From: an uncultured Lachnospiraceae bacterium
GTDB taxonomy: Bacteria > Bacillota > Clostridia > Lachnospirales > Lachnospiraceae
Direction of reading: 5' to 3'
Length of the DNA: 64,000 bases
Assembly (NCBI GenBank): GCA_902768735.1
Contig: CACXMK010000001.1
Coordinates: 90,440-154,439, forward strand
Every line of letters starts with the position of its first letter. Position 1 is the stretch's first letter. Below are positions 9,508 through 18,595 of this stretch, piece after piece. Both the position numbers and the translations under genes were made by a program. Below the pieces are notes generated by a model that ran no database searches, was not told the DNA's origin, and was given only the letters and a program-made list of their open reading frames with translations.

Positions 9508-9526
9508 AGAACAGATATGCAAAAAA

Positions 9527-9572
9527 GACCTCCGGGATGGAAAACCACCCCAGAGGTCATTTTTCTTTTTTT
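9527..9572. terminator. bidirectional terminator between ABC-F gene and icd
   Basis: Stem GACCTC...GAGGTC (9527-9558) with an A-run on the left and a T-rich run on the right, so it can end both convergent transcripts. The T-run touches the icd stop codon. Confidence 0.85.
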
Positions 9573-10785
9573 ATGCGTTCAGCTTCTTACCGAGCAGCTC
9601 GGCGACCGCGAGGATGAATTCCTCGGTCTCCATCTTCTGTACATTCTCAAGGGAGGTGATGAGGGCGAGGTCTCCTGTCATCTTTCCGGATTCGATCGTC
9701 TCGAGCGTTGCCTCGTCGAGAAGATCCGCAAATCTCACAAGATCCTCCAGCCCGTCGAGTTCGCCTCTCTTTCTGAGAGCGCCGCTCCAGGCGAAGATCG
9801 TCGCCACGGAGTTCGTGGAAGTCTTCTCACCCTTCAGATGCTTGTAATAATGTCTCTGCACCGTGCCGTGCGCCGCCTCGTACTCGTAATATCCCGCGGG
9901 AGAAACAAGGATGGAAGTCATCATCGCAAGGGAACCGAAAGCACTTGCTGTCATATCGCTCATAACATCGCCGTCGTAATTCTTGAGCGCCCAGACAAAG
10001 CCGCCCTCGGAACGGATGACGCGCGCGACCGCGTCATCGATAAGGGTGTAAAAATACTCTGTGCCGATGGCATCGAATTTTTCCTTGTACTCCTCATCGA
10101 AGATCCTCTGGAAGATCTCTTTGAAGTGTCCGTCGTAAGTCTTGGAGATCGTATCCTTTGTGGAGAACCAAAGGTCCTGCTTCACGCTCAGCGCATACTC
10201 GAAGCAGCTGCGTGCGAACCCTTCAATAGAGCGGTCCGTGTTGTGGATTCCCTGGATGATACCGGGTCCGTCAAACTTCTGGACGGTTTTCCTTGTCTCT
10301 GTCCCGTCGGCTGCCGTGAATACGAGCTCGGCTGTGCCGGGGCTGTCTACTTTGATCTCAACATTTTTATAGACATCACCATAAGCATGACGCGCCATCG
10401 TAATGGGCTTCTTCCAGCTGCGCACATAGGGGTCGATCCCTTTCACCAGGATCGGCGCACGAAATACAGTGCCGTCAAGGGACGCGCGGATCGTCGCATT
10501 GGGGCTCTTATACATTCTGTGAAGCTTATACTCGTCCATTCTGGCAGCATTCGGCGTGATCGTCGCGCATTTGACCGCAACACCGTACTTCTTGGTCGCC
10601 TCAGCCGCATCGACCGTGATCTGATCGTCTGTCTCGTCCCTCTTAATAAGTCCGAGATCATAGTACTCCGTCTTGAGATCGATGTAGGGAAGAAGGAGAT
10701 CGTCCTTGATCATCTTCCAGATGATCCTTGTCATCTCATCTCCATCCATCTCCACCAAAGGGGTCTTCATCTGAATCTTCTGCAT
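9571..10785 (-). CDS. icd: NADP-dependent isocitrate dehydrogenase, eukaryote-like homodimeric type
   Basis: 404 aa. Oxidative decarboxylation of isocitrate to 2-oxoglutarate, producing NADPH. The sequence starts KTPLVEMDGDEMTRIIWKMI, the signature of the subfamily that includes mitochondrial/cytosolic IDH and some bacterial enzymes, different from the E. coli type. Also seen: KSPNATIRASLDGTVFR (substrate serine region; most members have NGT), the metal-site segment YDGDVMSDM and AAHGTV(QR)HY for cofactor binding. RBS GGAGGTATGAA. The GntR gene lies 45 bp upstream on the same strand, so both are probably co-transcribed. In an anaerobe this enzyme would feed glutamate synthesis. Confidence 0.95.
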   Translation of the reverse strand: MQKIQMKTPLVEMDGDEMTRIIWKMIKDDLLLPYIDLKTEYYDLGLIKRDETDDQITVDAAEATKKYGVAVKCATITPNAARMDEYKLHRMYKSPNATIRASLDGTVFRAPILVKGIDPYVRSWKKPITMARHAYGDVYKNVEIKVDSPGTAELVFTAADGTETRKTVQKFDGPGIIQGIHNTDRSIEGFARSCFEYALSVKQDLWFSTKDTISKTYDGHFKEIFQRIFDEEYKEKFDAIGTEYFYTLIDDAVARVIRSEGGFVWALKNYDGDVMSDMTASAFGSLAMMTSILVSPAGYYEYEAAHGTVQRHYYKHLKGEKTSTNSVATIFAWSGALRKRGELDGLEDLVRFADLLDEATLETIESGKMTGDLALITSLENVQKMETEEFILAVAELLGKKLNA

Positions 10786-10830
10786 TTCATACCTCCAAAA
10801 AACTATTATTCAAAAGGTACTGCGACTTTT

Positions 10831-11529
10831 TCAGCTCTCTGTCTTCTTGTAAATGTCGTACAGCCCGTTTTTGACCATATTTTCATATGCCTTCTTCATG
10901 TGCTCGTTCGCCAGCCGCTCCGCAAGATCTGCCTTTCCCGCGCGGATCGCCTCCATGATCGCCCTGTGTTCCTTATTGGAAGCCGTGCTCCTCTCGACGA
11001 CCGATAGCGTCTTTCTGCGAACGCGCATCACATAGGAGTGATAGTCCACCAAAAGGTGTTCGAGCATCTTCGATCCGCTCGCCTCATATAAGATAAGGTG
11101 AAACTGGTTATCCAGCTCCGCGATCTGCTCCATGTGGCCTTTTCCGGCATGGAATTCCGCCAGATAGACGTTCTCTTCCATGGCTTCAAGCTGCTCCGGC
11201 GTGATCCTCTCCGTCGCCCATCTCGCACAGAGACCTTCCAGAAGTGCCCGTATCGCGTAAATATCGCGGACATCATTTTCCTGAATGCCTGTAACAAAAG
11301 CTCCTCTGTTGGGTATGATCTGCACCAGTCCCTCCAGCTCCAATTGTCTCAGAGCTTCTCTGACAGGTGTCCTTGATACACCAAGCTCCTTTCCGATCCG
11401 GATCTCCTTGAGTTCTTCATGCTCTTTGTACCGTCCGTTCAAAATATCGTTTCGGATCTTGTGAAATACCCTCCCCCGCAGGGAATACTTATCGGAGACT
11501 TCTTTGTTAAAGTCGTACTCACTGTTCAT
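10831..11529 (-). CDS. GntR-family transcriptional regulator, FadR/FCD type
   Basis: 232 aa. N-terminal winged helix (about 15-80) with the GntR signature ELKEIRIGKELGVSRTPVRE followed by ALRQLELEGLVQ. C-terminal all-helical FCD ligand domain (about 90-225), which in this family usually binds a metal and a small organic acid. RBS GGAGATAAC. It is the first gene of a likely two-gene unit with icd, 45 bp apart. A 27-bp palindrome overlaps its promoter, which suggests autoregulation and, through read-through, control of icd. The effector is not known; a tricarboxylic or other organic acid is a guess from the neighbour. Confidence 0.92.
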   Translation of the reverse strand: MNSEYDFNKEVSDKYSLRGRVFHKIRNDILNGRYKEHEELKEIRIGKELGVSRTPVREALRQLELEGLVQIIPNRGAFVTGIQENDVRDIYAIRALLEGLCARWATERITPEQLEAMEENVYLAEFHAGKGHMEQIAELDNQFHLILYEASGSKMLEHLLVDYHSYVMRVRRKTLSVVERSTASNKEHRAIMEAIRAGKADLAERLANEHMKKAYENMVKNGLYDIYKKTES

Positions 11530-11595
11530 GTTATCTCCATTCCGCGGTCCCCTAACCGCATCCGTCCTATACGATCATACTGTCAAAACAGCATC

Positions 11596-11631
11596 TTGCA
11601 TAATTGTATACATTTAATGCAATTTTGTCAA
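11596..11631 (-). promoter_or_regulatory. gntR-icd promoter with overlapping palindromic operator
   Basis: Minus strand: -35 TTGACA (11626-11631), 17-bp spacer, -10 TACAAT (11603-11608). A near-perfect 27-bp palindrome at 11596-11622 covers the -10 box: outer arms TTGCAT/ATGCAA around a central TGTATACA (11605-11612). The centre resembles the TNGTATACNA operators known for FCD-type GntR proteins. Confidence 0.75.
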
Positions 11632-11646
11632 TCAAAAGGGCATAGT

Positions 11647-11674
11647 AAAGGCCGGGCATAACGCCCGGCCTTTT
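11647..11674 (-). terminator. terminator of leuS
   Basis: Stem AAAGGCCGGGC / GCCCGGCCTTT with a five-base loop, about 10 bp past the leuS stop. Both sides end in A/T runs, so it could act in either direction. Confidence 0.8.
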
Positions 11675-11683
11675 ACAGGATCC

Positions 11684-14086
11684 TTATTTCACTACGATAT
11701 TAATGATCTTTCCGGGCACAAAGATCTCCTTGACGATCTTCTTGCCTTCGAGGAAAGAAGCCACTCTTTCATTGGCCTTGGCCGCTGCCATAGCCGTATC
11801 TTTGTCACAACCCGCAGGGATCGTAACTGCCGCGCGGACTTTGCCGTTGACCTGTACGCCTACCTCGACAGTAGCGTCTATGGTCTTCGCCTCATCATAC
11901 GCCGGCCACTCGGAGACTGTAAGGAAGCCTTCGCCGCCTATAAACTCATAGATCTCCTCCGCAATATGGGGTGCAAAAGGAGAAAGGAGCTTTAAGAAGA
12001 TCACAAGGTCCTCTTTGGAAATGCTGCCCTCTTTGTAGATCTCGTTGAGAAGAGTCATAAGGGCCGCGATCGCCGTGTTGAACTTCATGGACTCGATGTC
12101 GTCCGTGACCTTCTTGATCGTCTTGTGAAGCAGCGTCTCGTAAGAGACCGCCTTCTTTTCGTCGGTGACAAGATCTGTGAGACCTGCAACGCGCTCGAGG
12201 AATCTGCGGCAGCCCTTCACGGAGCTGTCATTCCACGGAGCGGCACTGCCGTAATCACCCATGAACAGCACATAGACCCTGAGTGTATCAGCGCCGTACT
12301 GATTGACGATATCCAGAGGATCGACAACGTTTCCTCTGGACTTACTCATCTTCTCGCCGTCCGCACCGAGGATCATGCCCTGCGCGGAACGCTTGGAGTA
12401 AGGCTCGGGAGTATTCACCTCACCGATATCATAGAGGAAGTGGTGCCAGAACCTGGAGTAGATCAGGTGCCTTGTCACGTGCTCCATACCACCGTTGTAC
12501 CAGTCGACGGGCATCCAATAGTTGATCTTCTCCCTGTCTGCAAACGCCTTGTCGTTGTGTGGATCGCAGTAGCGAAGGAAGTACCAGGAGCTGCCGGCCC
12601 ACTGGGGCATTGTATCGGTCTCTCTTTGCGCGTCACCGCCGCATTTGGGGCACTTGCAGTTCACAAAGGAGTCGATCCTTGCCAGAGGAGACTTTCCGTC
12701 CTCGCCGGGTTCAAAATCCTTGATTTCAGGGAGCCTGAGCGGAAGCTCTTCGTACGGAACGCCAACAACACCGCATTTAGGGCAGTGGATCAACGGAATG
12801 GGCTCACCCCAGTATCTCTGGCGGTTGAACGCCCAGTCCTTCATCTTGAACTGAATTCCCGCGTGGCCGATCCCCTTCTCCTCGAGGACTTCGATCATTC
12901 TGGCGATGGAATCCTTCTTGTTGTCAAATCCGTTGAGATAGTCAGAGTTCACCATCTCGCCGTCACCGGTATACGCTTCCTTGGAAATATCGCCGCCCTT
13001 AATGACTTCGATGATATCAATTCCGAATTCATGCGCGAAATCCCAGTCTCTCTGATCATGGGCAGGAACAGCCATGATCGCGCCGGTGCCGTAACCCATC
13101 ATGACATAATCCGCGATAAAGATCGGGATCTTCTGGCCGTTGACAGGGTTGATCGCTTCCAGTCCATCGATCTTGAGGCCGGTCTTGTCCTTCACGAGCT
13201 GTGTTCTCTCAAACTCGGTCTTCTTCGCACACTCGTCCCTGTAGGCGTTAATGGCGTCCATATTGGTGATCCTGTCCCGGTACTTGTCGATCATGGGATG
13301 CTCAGGCGCCATGACCATAAAGGTAACGCCGAACAGCGTATCAGGACGGGTCGTGTAGATCTCAAGCTTCTCATCAATGCCGTCGATCGTGAAATCAACA
13401 AACGCACCGGTGGATTTTCCGATCCAGTTAACTTCCTGCTGTTTGATATTCTCGGGATAATCGACATCATCAAGGCCGCTCAGAAGCTTATCCGCGTATT
13501 CTGTGATCTTCAGGTACCAGACGTCCTTGGGGAGCTGGATGACGTCCGTATGGCAGATATCGCATTTGCCGCCCTGGCTGTCCTCATTGGAAAGGACGAC
13601 CTTGCAGTGAGGGCAATAGTTGACGAGCGTCTTGTCCCTGAAGACAAGGCCGTGTTCAAAGAGTTTAAGGAAGATCCACTGCGTCCATCTGTAATAATCG
13701 TCTTTGGAAGTATCTACTGTCCTTGTCCAGTCAAAGGAAAAACCGACGCTCCTGAGCTGGCCTGAGAACTTCTCGATGTTGGCGTCCGTGATCACTCTGG
13801 GATGCGTATTGGTCTTGATGGCATAGTTCTCTGTAGGCAGACCGAACGCATCGTAGCCGATGGGAAACAGGACGTTGTATCCCTGCATCCTGCGCTTTCT
13901 GGACAGGACTTCCATGCTGCTGTAAGCCTTGATATGGCCGACGTGCATACCTGCTCCGCTGGGATAGGGGAATTCCACCAGTCCGTAGAACTTAGGCTTA
14001 TCGCTGTGATCCTGTGCTACGAAAAGACCGGCATCATCCCACTTTTTCTGCCACTTGGGTTCAATCTTCTTATACTCGTACTTCAT
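11684..14086 (-). CDS. leuS: leucyl-tRNA synthetase
   Basis: 800 aa, bacterial length. Class I synthetase charging tRNA-Leu. Catalytic motifs: HIGH-type PYPSGAGMHVGH (about 40-51) and KMSKS (about 578, EKMSKSRGNVVDPLD). Between them lie the zinc-like cysteines (CPHCKVV, CDICH) and the CP1 editing domain with TTRPDTLFGVTFMV. A second CPKCG pair precedes the catalytic C-terminal half. The C-terminal domain with EVGVQVNGKVRAAVTIP completes the protein. Its own promoter at 14144-14173 gives a leader of only about 55 nt, so no T-box is possible there. Terminator follows directly. Confidence 0.97.
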   Translation of the reverse strand: MKYEYKKIEPKWQKKWDDAGLFVAQDHSDKPKFYGLVEFPYPSGAGMHVGHIKAYSSMEVLSRKRRMQGYNVLFPIGYDAFGLPTENYAIKTNTHPRVITDANIEKFSGQLRSVGFSFDWTRTVDTSKDDYYRWTQWIFLKLFEHGLVFRDKTLVNYCPHCKVVLSNEDSQGGKCDICHTDVIQLPKDVWYLKITEYADKLLSGLDDVDYPENIKQQEVNWIGKSTGAFVDFTIDGIDEKLEIYTTRPDTLFGVTFMVMAPEHPMIDKYRDRITNMDAINAYRDECAKKTEFERTQLVKDKTGLKIDGLEAINPVNGQKIPIFIADYVMMGYGTGAIMAVPAHDQRDWDFAHEFGIDIIEVIKGGDISKEAYTGDGEMVNSDYLNGFDNKKDSIARMIEVLEEKGIGHAGIQFKMKDWAFNRQRYWGEPIPLIHCPKCGVVGVPYEELPLRLPEIKDFEPGEDGKSPLARIDSFVNCKCPKCGGDAQRETDTMPQWAGSSWYFLRYCDPHNDKAFADREKINYWMPVDWYNGGMEHVTRHLIYSRFWHHFLYDIGEVNTPEPYSKRSAQGMILGADGEKMSKSRGNVVDPLDIVNQYGADTLRVYVLFMGDYGSAAPWNDSSVKGCRRFLERVAGLTDLVTDEKKAVSYETLLHKTIKKVTDDIESMKFNTAIAALMTLLNEIYKEGSISKEDLVIFLKLLSPFAPHIAEEIYEFIGGEGFLTVSEWPAYDEAKTIDATVEVGVQVNGKVRAAVTIPAGCDKDTAMAAAKANERVASFLEGKKIVKEIFVPGKIINIVVK

Positions 14087-14143
14087 GAAATGCAGATTCC
14101 TTTCATTCTCCTGTTTCGTTTGGCGATGATAGACATCCTGTTC

Positions 14144-14173
14144 ATTCTAATCCCCGCTCCATTACTTTGTCAA
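14144..14173 (-). promoter_or_regulatory. sigma-A-type promoter of leuS
   Basis: Minus strand: -35 TTGACA (14168-14173), 18-bp spacer, -10 TAGAAT (14144-14149). Confidence 0.65.
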
Positions 14174-14215
14174 ATCAGGATGTCTGTTTTTTGCATTGTT
14201 CCTCGCTTATGCGCA

Positions 14216-14247
14216 AACCGGGACATATCAGATGATACGTCCCGGTT
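14216..14247 (-). terminator. terminator-like hairpin after the EF-G-like gene
   Basis: Stem AACCGGGAC.TATCA / TGATA.GTCCCGGTT, a long nearly perfect inverted repeat about 75 bp past the stop; the following T-run is short (three T). Confidence 0.6.
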
Positions 14248-14322
14248 CTGTTCATTGCTATGAGCTTTCGTGACAAGATGTCACTGTATTGCCATCTCTC
14301 GGCAGGTCCGTCTGTCCTGGGA

Positions 14323-16413
14323 TCAGTCCTCGATGCCTTCTGCAAGCATTGCTGCTCTTGTCTCGACTTCCTTAGCCTGGATATCAGCGGGAGCCTGCTC
14401 ATATCTTACGAACTCATACTCGTAGTCGCCGCGTCCGCCCGTCATGGAACGGAGAACTGTGCAGTAGTCGAACAGCTCGGACTGCGGAACTTCCGCCTCA
14501 ACGATCTGCTTGCCGCCGCCGATCGGATTCATGCCGAGAACTCTGCCGCGTCTCTTGTTCAGGTCACCCATAACATCACCGGTGTAAGTATCCGGGATAG
14601 TAACCTTGAGGCTTACGATGGGCTCAAGCAGAACGGGGCCTGCTTCCAGGAAGCCCTTCTTGAAGGCCTGGATGGAAGCGGTCTTAAACGCCATTTCCGA
14701 AGAGTCTACCGGATGGTAGGATCCATCGTAAAGGACGCAGTTGACGCCGACAACGGGGTAACCGGCAAGCGGTCCCTTCTGTACGGATTCGATGATACCT
14801 TTCTCAACAGCGGGGAAGTAGTTCTTCGGAACAGTTCCGCCAACGACTTCGTCGCTGAACATATACGCAACGCTCTGGTCTTCCAGAGGGCTGTATTTCA
14901 TCTTGACGTGACCGTACTGGCCGTGTCCGCCGGACTGCTTCTTGTACTTGTACTCTACGTTGGAGTTCTTGCGGATGGTCTCTCTGTACGCTACCTTCGG
15001 AGCCATCGTATCGATCTCGACCTTGTACTCGTTCTTGAGCATGCTCTTTACGACTTCGAGCTGCATATCGCCGATGCCGTACATCAGAGTCTGTCTGTTG
15101 TCAGCGTCATTGACCATCTTGAAGGTGGGATCCTCAGAGGAGATCTTAGCCATCGCCTGCGCGATCTTGTCGACGTCGTTCTTGTTCTTCGCCTTGTATC
15201 TGATATAGGTGTAAGGCGTGGAGATGCTCATCGCTTCATAGCGGATCGGGGTTGCCTTTGTAGACAGTGTATCACCCGTCTTCGCATCGCCAAGCTTCGC
15301 GACTGCACCGATATCACCTGCCTGCAGCTCCGGAATTTCAGAGGTCTTGTTGCCGAGCATGATGTACAGCTTGCCGAGTCTCAGTTCGGTCTCAAGCTCG
15401 CTGTCATAGACAGTGTCATCTGTCTTAAGAACGCCGGAGTTGACCTTGATCAGGGAATACCTTCCGATGAAAGGATCAACGATGGTCTTGAAGATAAACG
15501 CGCTCTTCGGCTTGGAAGCGTCATAGTCAGCGTCAAACTTCTCGCCGGTCTTCATATTGGTGCCGCTGATCTTGCGATAGCCGGCATTCGGGAAATAATT
15601 GACGATATCGTCAAGGAGCAGGGATACGCCCTGGCAGGATGCGCTCGCGCCCATCTCTACGGGAACGACGGAGCTGTCCATAACGCTCGTTCTGACCGCG
15701 TCACGGATCTCTTCCTCTGTGAACTCATCGCCTTCAAAATAGCGCTCCATGAACTCTTCACTTGTCTCAGCGACAGTTTCCATCAGAGTGTCATGATAAG
15801 ATGCAAGCGAATCCTCGCTGTCCGCAGGAACCGCAACTTCCTTCACGCCCTTGCCTGCGATCTCATAGCCCTTCTGGGTGATCACATTGACAGCTCCCGC
15901 TAACTTTTCGTTCTTGAAGTAAGGGAAGTTGAAGGGAACGATCTTAACGCCGTACAGGTCGGAAAGCTTCTCAGCCACGTCGCTGTAGGAGACATTGTCG
16001 ACATCCATATCGGAGATATAAAACGCTCTCGGAATATTATACTTTTCGCAGAGCTCCCATGCTCTCTCGGTGCCGACTTCGACACCGGCCTTGCCGGAAA
16101 CAACGATGATGGCTGCATCGGCAACGCTGATCGCCTCCTCGACTTCTCCCACGAAGTCAAAGTATCCGGGAGTGTCCAGAACGTTGATCTTGCAGTCCTT
16201 CCACTCGATGGGAATGATAGAAGTGCTGATCGAGAATCCTCTCTTCTGCTCCTCTTTCGTGAAATCGCTGACGGTGTTTCCGTCTTCGACCTTACCCATT
16301 CTGGAAGTCAATCCTGTCAGGTTGCACATAGCTTCTGCCAGAGTTGTCTTCCCGGCACCGCCGTGACCCAGAAGGACGACATTTCTGATCTTATCGGTAG
16401 TATAAACTTTCAT
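14323..16413 (-). CDS. elongation factor G-like GTPase (EF-G2 type)
   Basis: 696 aa with the EF-G domain order: G domain (1-about 280), domains II-V. P-loop GHGGAGKT (16-23). G3 is DTPGYFDF (80-87), with tyrosine where canonical EF-G has the catalytic histidine of DTPGHVDF. The guanine-specificity motif NKMD of EF-G appears as SDMD (134-137). These changes are typical of the EF-G-like/EF-G2 branch rather than of the main translocase, so a second canonical fusA is expected elsewhere in the genome. Domain V with GGRGDYEYEFVRYEQAP is intact. RBS GGAGGTCTGGA; consensus promoter at 16490-16518; hairpin downstream. Exact role (ribosome-associated GTPase) is not established for this branch. Confidence 0.9.
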   Translation of the reverse strand: MKVYTTDKIRNVVLLGHGGAGKTTLAEAMCNLTGLTSRMGKVEDGNTVSDFTKEEQKRGFSISTSIIPIEWKDCKINVLDTPGYFDFVGEVEEAISVADAAIIVVSGKAGVEVGTERAWELCEKYNIPRAFYISDMDVDNVSYSDVAEKLSDLYGVKIVPFNFPYFKNEKLAGAVNVITQKGYEIAGKGVKEVAVPADSEDSLASYHDTLMETVAETSEEFMERYFEGDEFTEEEIRDAVRTSVMDSSVVPVEMGASASCQGVSLLLDDIVNYFPNAGYRKISGTNMKTGEKFDADYDASKPKSAFIFKTIVDPFIGRYSLIKVNSGVLKTDDTVYDSELETELRLGKLYIMLGNKTSEIPELQAGDIGAVAKLGDAKTGDTLSTKATPIRYEAMSISTPYTYIRYKAKNKNDVDKIAQAMAKISSEDPTFKMVNDADNRQTLMYGIGDMQLEVVKSMLKNEYKVEIDTMAPKVAYRETIRKNSNVEYKYKKQSGGHGQYGHVKMKYSPLEDQSVAYMFSDEVVGGTVPKNYFPAVEKGIIESVQKGPLAGYPVVGVNCVLYDGSYHPVDSSEMAFKTASIQAFKKGFLEAGPVLLEPIVSLKVTIPDTYTGDVMGDLNKRRGRVLGMNPIGGGKQIVEAEVPQSELFDYCTVLRSMTGGRGDYEYEFVRYEQAPADIQAKEVETRAAMLAEGIED

Positions 16414-16489
16414 TTCCAGACCTCCACTATACCAATATATTTAGAGAATTTGTTCCCGCTATCGATCGAGCGAAGAAACAGTCCAGTAT

Positions 16490-16518
16490 ATTTTAGCAAC
16501 TCTTTGTTCTCTTTACAA
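16490..16518 (-). promoter_or_regulatory. promoter of the EF-G-like gene (extended -10)
   Basis: Minus strand: -35 TTGTAA (16513-16518), 17-bp spacer ending TGC, -10 TAAAAT (16490-16495). Confidence 0.65.
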
Positions 16519-16600
16519 GAAGAATGTTGTGAGTTAGGAGAAATGTTGCGATGTTTGGAAATAAAAGCCCTTCCGGCCCCATCGGTTCTTTTACTATCAA

Positions 16601-18337
16601 TTATCTCAAAATGCCGTTCGCGTCCGCCCAGCACCGGCACCCATTAACGGTGATCCACCTGTTCACGGCAAGGACGCCGTTCCTGCAGCAATAGTACTTC
16701 ATTCCATTCAGAACAAGGAGGCCCTTATGCATCTTCCCGCTCTTTTCCAGGTAGAACCATCTTCCGTCCACTTTTACCCAGCTCTGCGTGGCCATAGTGC
16801 CGTTCTTCCTGAAGTAATACTTTTCGCCGTTTAGCGTCGCGAACCGGTTCGCAGCCATGACTCCCGACTTTGAGAAGAAATACTTCTTCCCGCCGATCGT
16901 TGCATGCCCAGAAAGCATGATCCCGCGTTTCCAGTCCTTGTAGCCTGCCGCACGGTCGTCTGTAAGGTAGCGCATCTTACCGCTGATCTCGCGGAACCCG
17001 GTCAGCAGGATCCCCTTGTTCTGCTCCTTGTAATCGGAGTAGAAGGCATCCATGAAGTAATACTTCCTCCCGCTGATCGTCTTCCAGCCGGAGAGCATGA
17101 TCCCTTCCTTTGACGGAACGTACGCCGAGTAACGGTTGTCAGCAAAATAGTACGTCCTGCTTCCGACCGACACCCAACCGGTCATCATCTTTCCGCGCTC
17201 GGTTTCAGTAAAGGGCGACTTGCGCTCGTCAGCAAAATAATACCTCCTCCCGCTGATCGTCTTAAAACCGGTAACAGCCGCTCCGGCGTTGTCAGTGTAA
17301 TACTTTCTGCCGTCTACGGCCACCCACTGGTACGGCTTTACGGTGCCGTCGTCGCCAACGGGATACACCCTGCCGTTCATGATCACGATTCCTGTTACCT
17401 TTGTGCCGTCCGTGTCGTAATAGCACAGGCCGTTTTGCGTTGCGACCCACTTGTCTCTCACCAGTTCTTCGCCGTCAAAATAATACTCCTTACCGTTATC
17501 TTCGACGACGCCTTCGGTAAAGGCGATTCCTTCGGAATTGAAGTAATACGACGTGTTATTGATCGTAAGCACGATATTCATAGCTGTTTTTCCGGTCTCG
17601 GGGTCTGCGTACAATTCATTTCCGTTCCTGCTTAACCAGCCGGTCTGCATCATTCCCCCGTCACCGAAGTAGTACAGGCTGTCGTTTACGTAATGCCAGC
17701 CTGTTACAGGGACGCCTTCGCTGTTAAAGAGATAGGTATCGCCGCCGATCGCCGCGAGGGTATCTTTAATGGGCACACCGTTAACGAAATACCTGTACAC
17801 TCCCGTATGCACTTCCTCGATGTACGCTTCCCGGTCGATGACCCACACGTCCTCGTAGACGTCCTCCATGTGCGTCTCAGCGTCATGGTGGACAGTGACG
17901 TATTCGCATTCTTCTCTGTAGCTGGGAAAGATCTCGTCACCGTCAACAGGATCATAGTAATGAATGTCCGCTCCCGTCGGATGCTCGTAAAGATGGTCGT
18001 TGATTTCAACAACATCTTCAGACCTGAACCGGCAGATTGTGCACTCGTAAAACCAATGCCTGACGCGTTCGTCCCATGCCTCCTTGTCGACGACCTCCAC
18101 CTCCCCAGTCTTCTGATTCTCGTAGTGGCCAACCTCGTCATGGTAAACTTCTTCGATGACTTCCCTCCATTCTCCGTCCCCGGGCTCTTCGGCGTCCGGC
18201 GCGGCGATCATGGCGGGCCTGTTTGCTGTCTCATGGTTCTCTTCCAACGCGGCCTGCACGGCAAAGACGGGGAGTGAGCAGGGGCTTATTGCCATTATAG
18301 CCGCGAGCAGCACCGCGGCAAATCTCATCTTTCTCAT
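16601..18337 (-). CDS. secreted cell-wall-binding repeat protein with a C2H2-like cysteine/histidine module
   Basis: 578 aa from the ATG that follows AGAAGGAGGATGGT; a longer frame upstream lacks an RBS. Signal peptide MRKMRFAAVLLAAIMAISP, cleaved near VFA. Residues about 45-170 carry repeated acidic/aromatic segments (YHDEVGHYENQKTGEVEVVD, EVHTGVYRYFV) around a CX2CX12HX3H pattern (C99, C102, H115, H119). From about 175 to the end run some 17 cell-wall/choline-binding-type repeats with the GW...G..YYF theme (TGWHYVNDSLYYFGDGGMM, SGWKTISGRKYYF), several carrying longer inserts. Such repeats bind wall teichoic or choline-like residues and keep proteins on the surface. No catalytic domain is visible. 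It lies downstream of the large SpaA/VaFE protein on the same strand, about 260 bp apart. Confidence 0.85.
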   Translation of the reverse strand: MRKMRFAAVLLAAIMAISPCSLPVFAVQAALEENHETANRPAMIAAPDAEEPGDGEWREVIEEVYHDEVGHYENQKTGEVEVVDKEAWDERVRHWFYECTICRFRSEDVVEINDHLYEHPTGADIHYYDPVDGDEIFPSYREECEYVTVHHDAETHMEDVYEDVWVIDREAYIEEVHTGVYRYFVNGVPIKDTLAAIGGDTYLFNSEGVPVTGWHYVNDSLYYFGDGGMMQTGWLSRNGNELYADPETGKTAMNIVLTINNTSYYFNSEGIAFTEGVVEDNGKEYYFDGEELVRDKWVATQNGLCYYDTDGTKVTGIVIMNGRVYPVGDDGTVKPYQWVAVDGRKYYTDNAGAAVTGFKTISGRRYYFADERKSPFTETERGKMMTGWVSVGSRTYYFADNRYSAYVPSKEGIMLSGWKTISGRKYYFMDAFYSDYKEQNKGILLTGFREISGKMRYLTDDRAAGYKDWKRGIMLSGHATIGGKKYFFSKSGVMAANRFATLNGEKYYFRKNGTMATQSWVKVDGRWFYLEKSGKMHKGLLVLNGMKYYCCRNGVLAVNRWITVNGCRCWADANGILR

Positions 18338-18508
18338 ACCATCCTCCTTCTGTAAAGTGGTGTTTTGGCTTCTATAATCGTTGCTGATGGGTTCTCCTGA
18401 ATGCATTTATCAGCCCCATAGGGAAATCTTTTACAGATCTTGCGCATGTGCCGCCCACGCGCAGTCATATTTTGACAGCATCCCCTGTTTCCTGATGACA
18501 AGGAAATG

Positions 18509-18537
18509 GGGCCCCAGGTTTTAAGGCCATGGGACCC
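18509..18537 (-). terminator. hairpin between the two surface-protein genes
   Basis: GGGTCCCA pairs with TGGGGCCC (minus strand, one G-T pair) about 60 bp past the stop of the large surface protein; no T-run, so this is a weak terminator candidate. Confidence 0.35.
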
Positions 18538-18595
18538 TTGTCGTATCAGCCGCAGTCATGCAGCTTTCTTATCCTTTTCCTGCTCTCATTCCTGG

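Noticed and set aside
12125-13765. Long open frame on the plus strand opposite leuS (also opposite the EF-G-like gene, icd and the large adhesin)
   Set aside because: They lie fully antisense to genes with clear family motifs, have no ribosome binding site or recognisable domain, and are explained by the codon bias of the real genes.
14087-14215. T-box leader upstream of leuS
   Set aside because: The promoter lies about 60 nt from the start codon, too close for a T-box, and no specifier or antiterminator sequence is visible.
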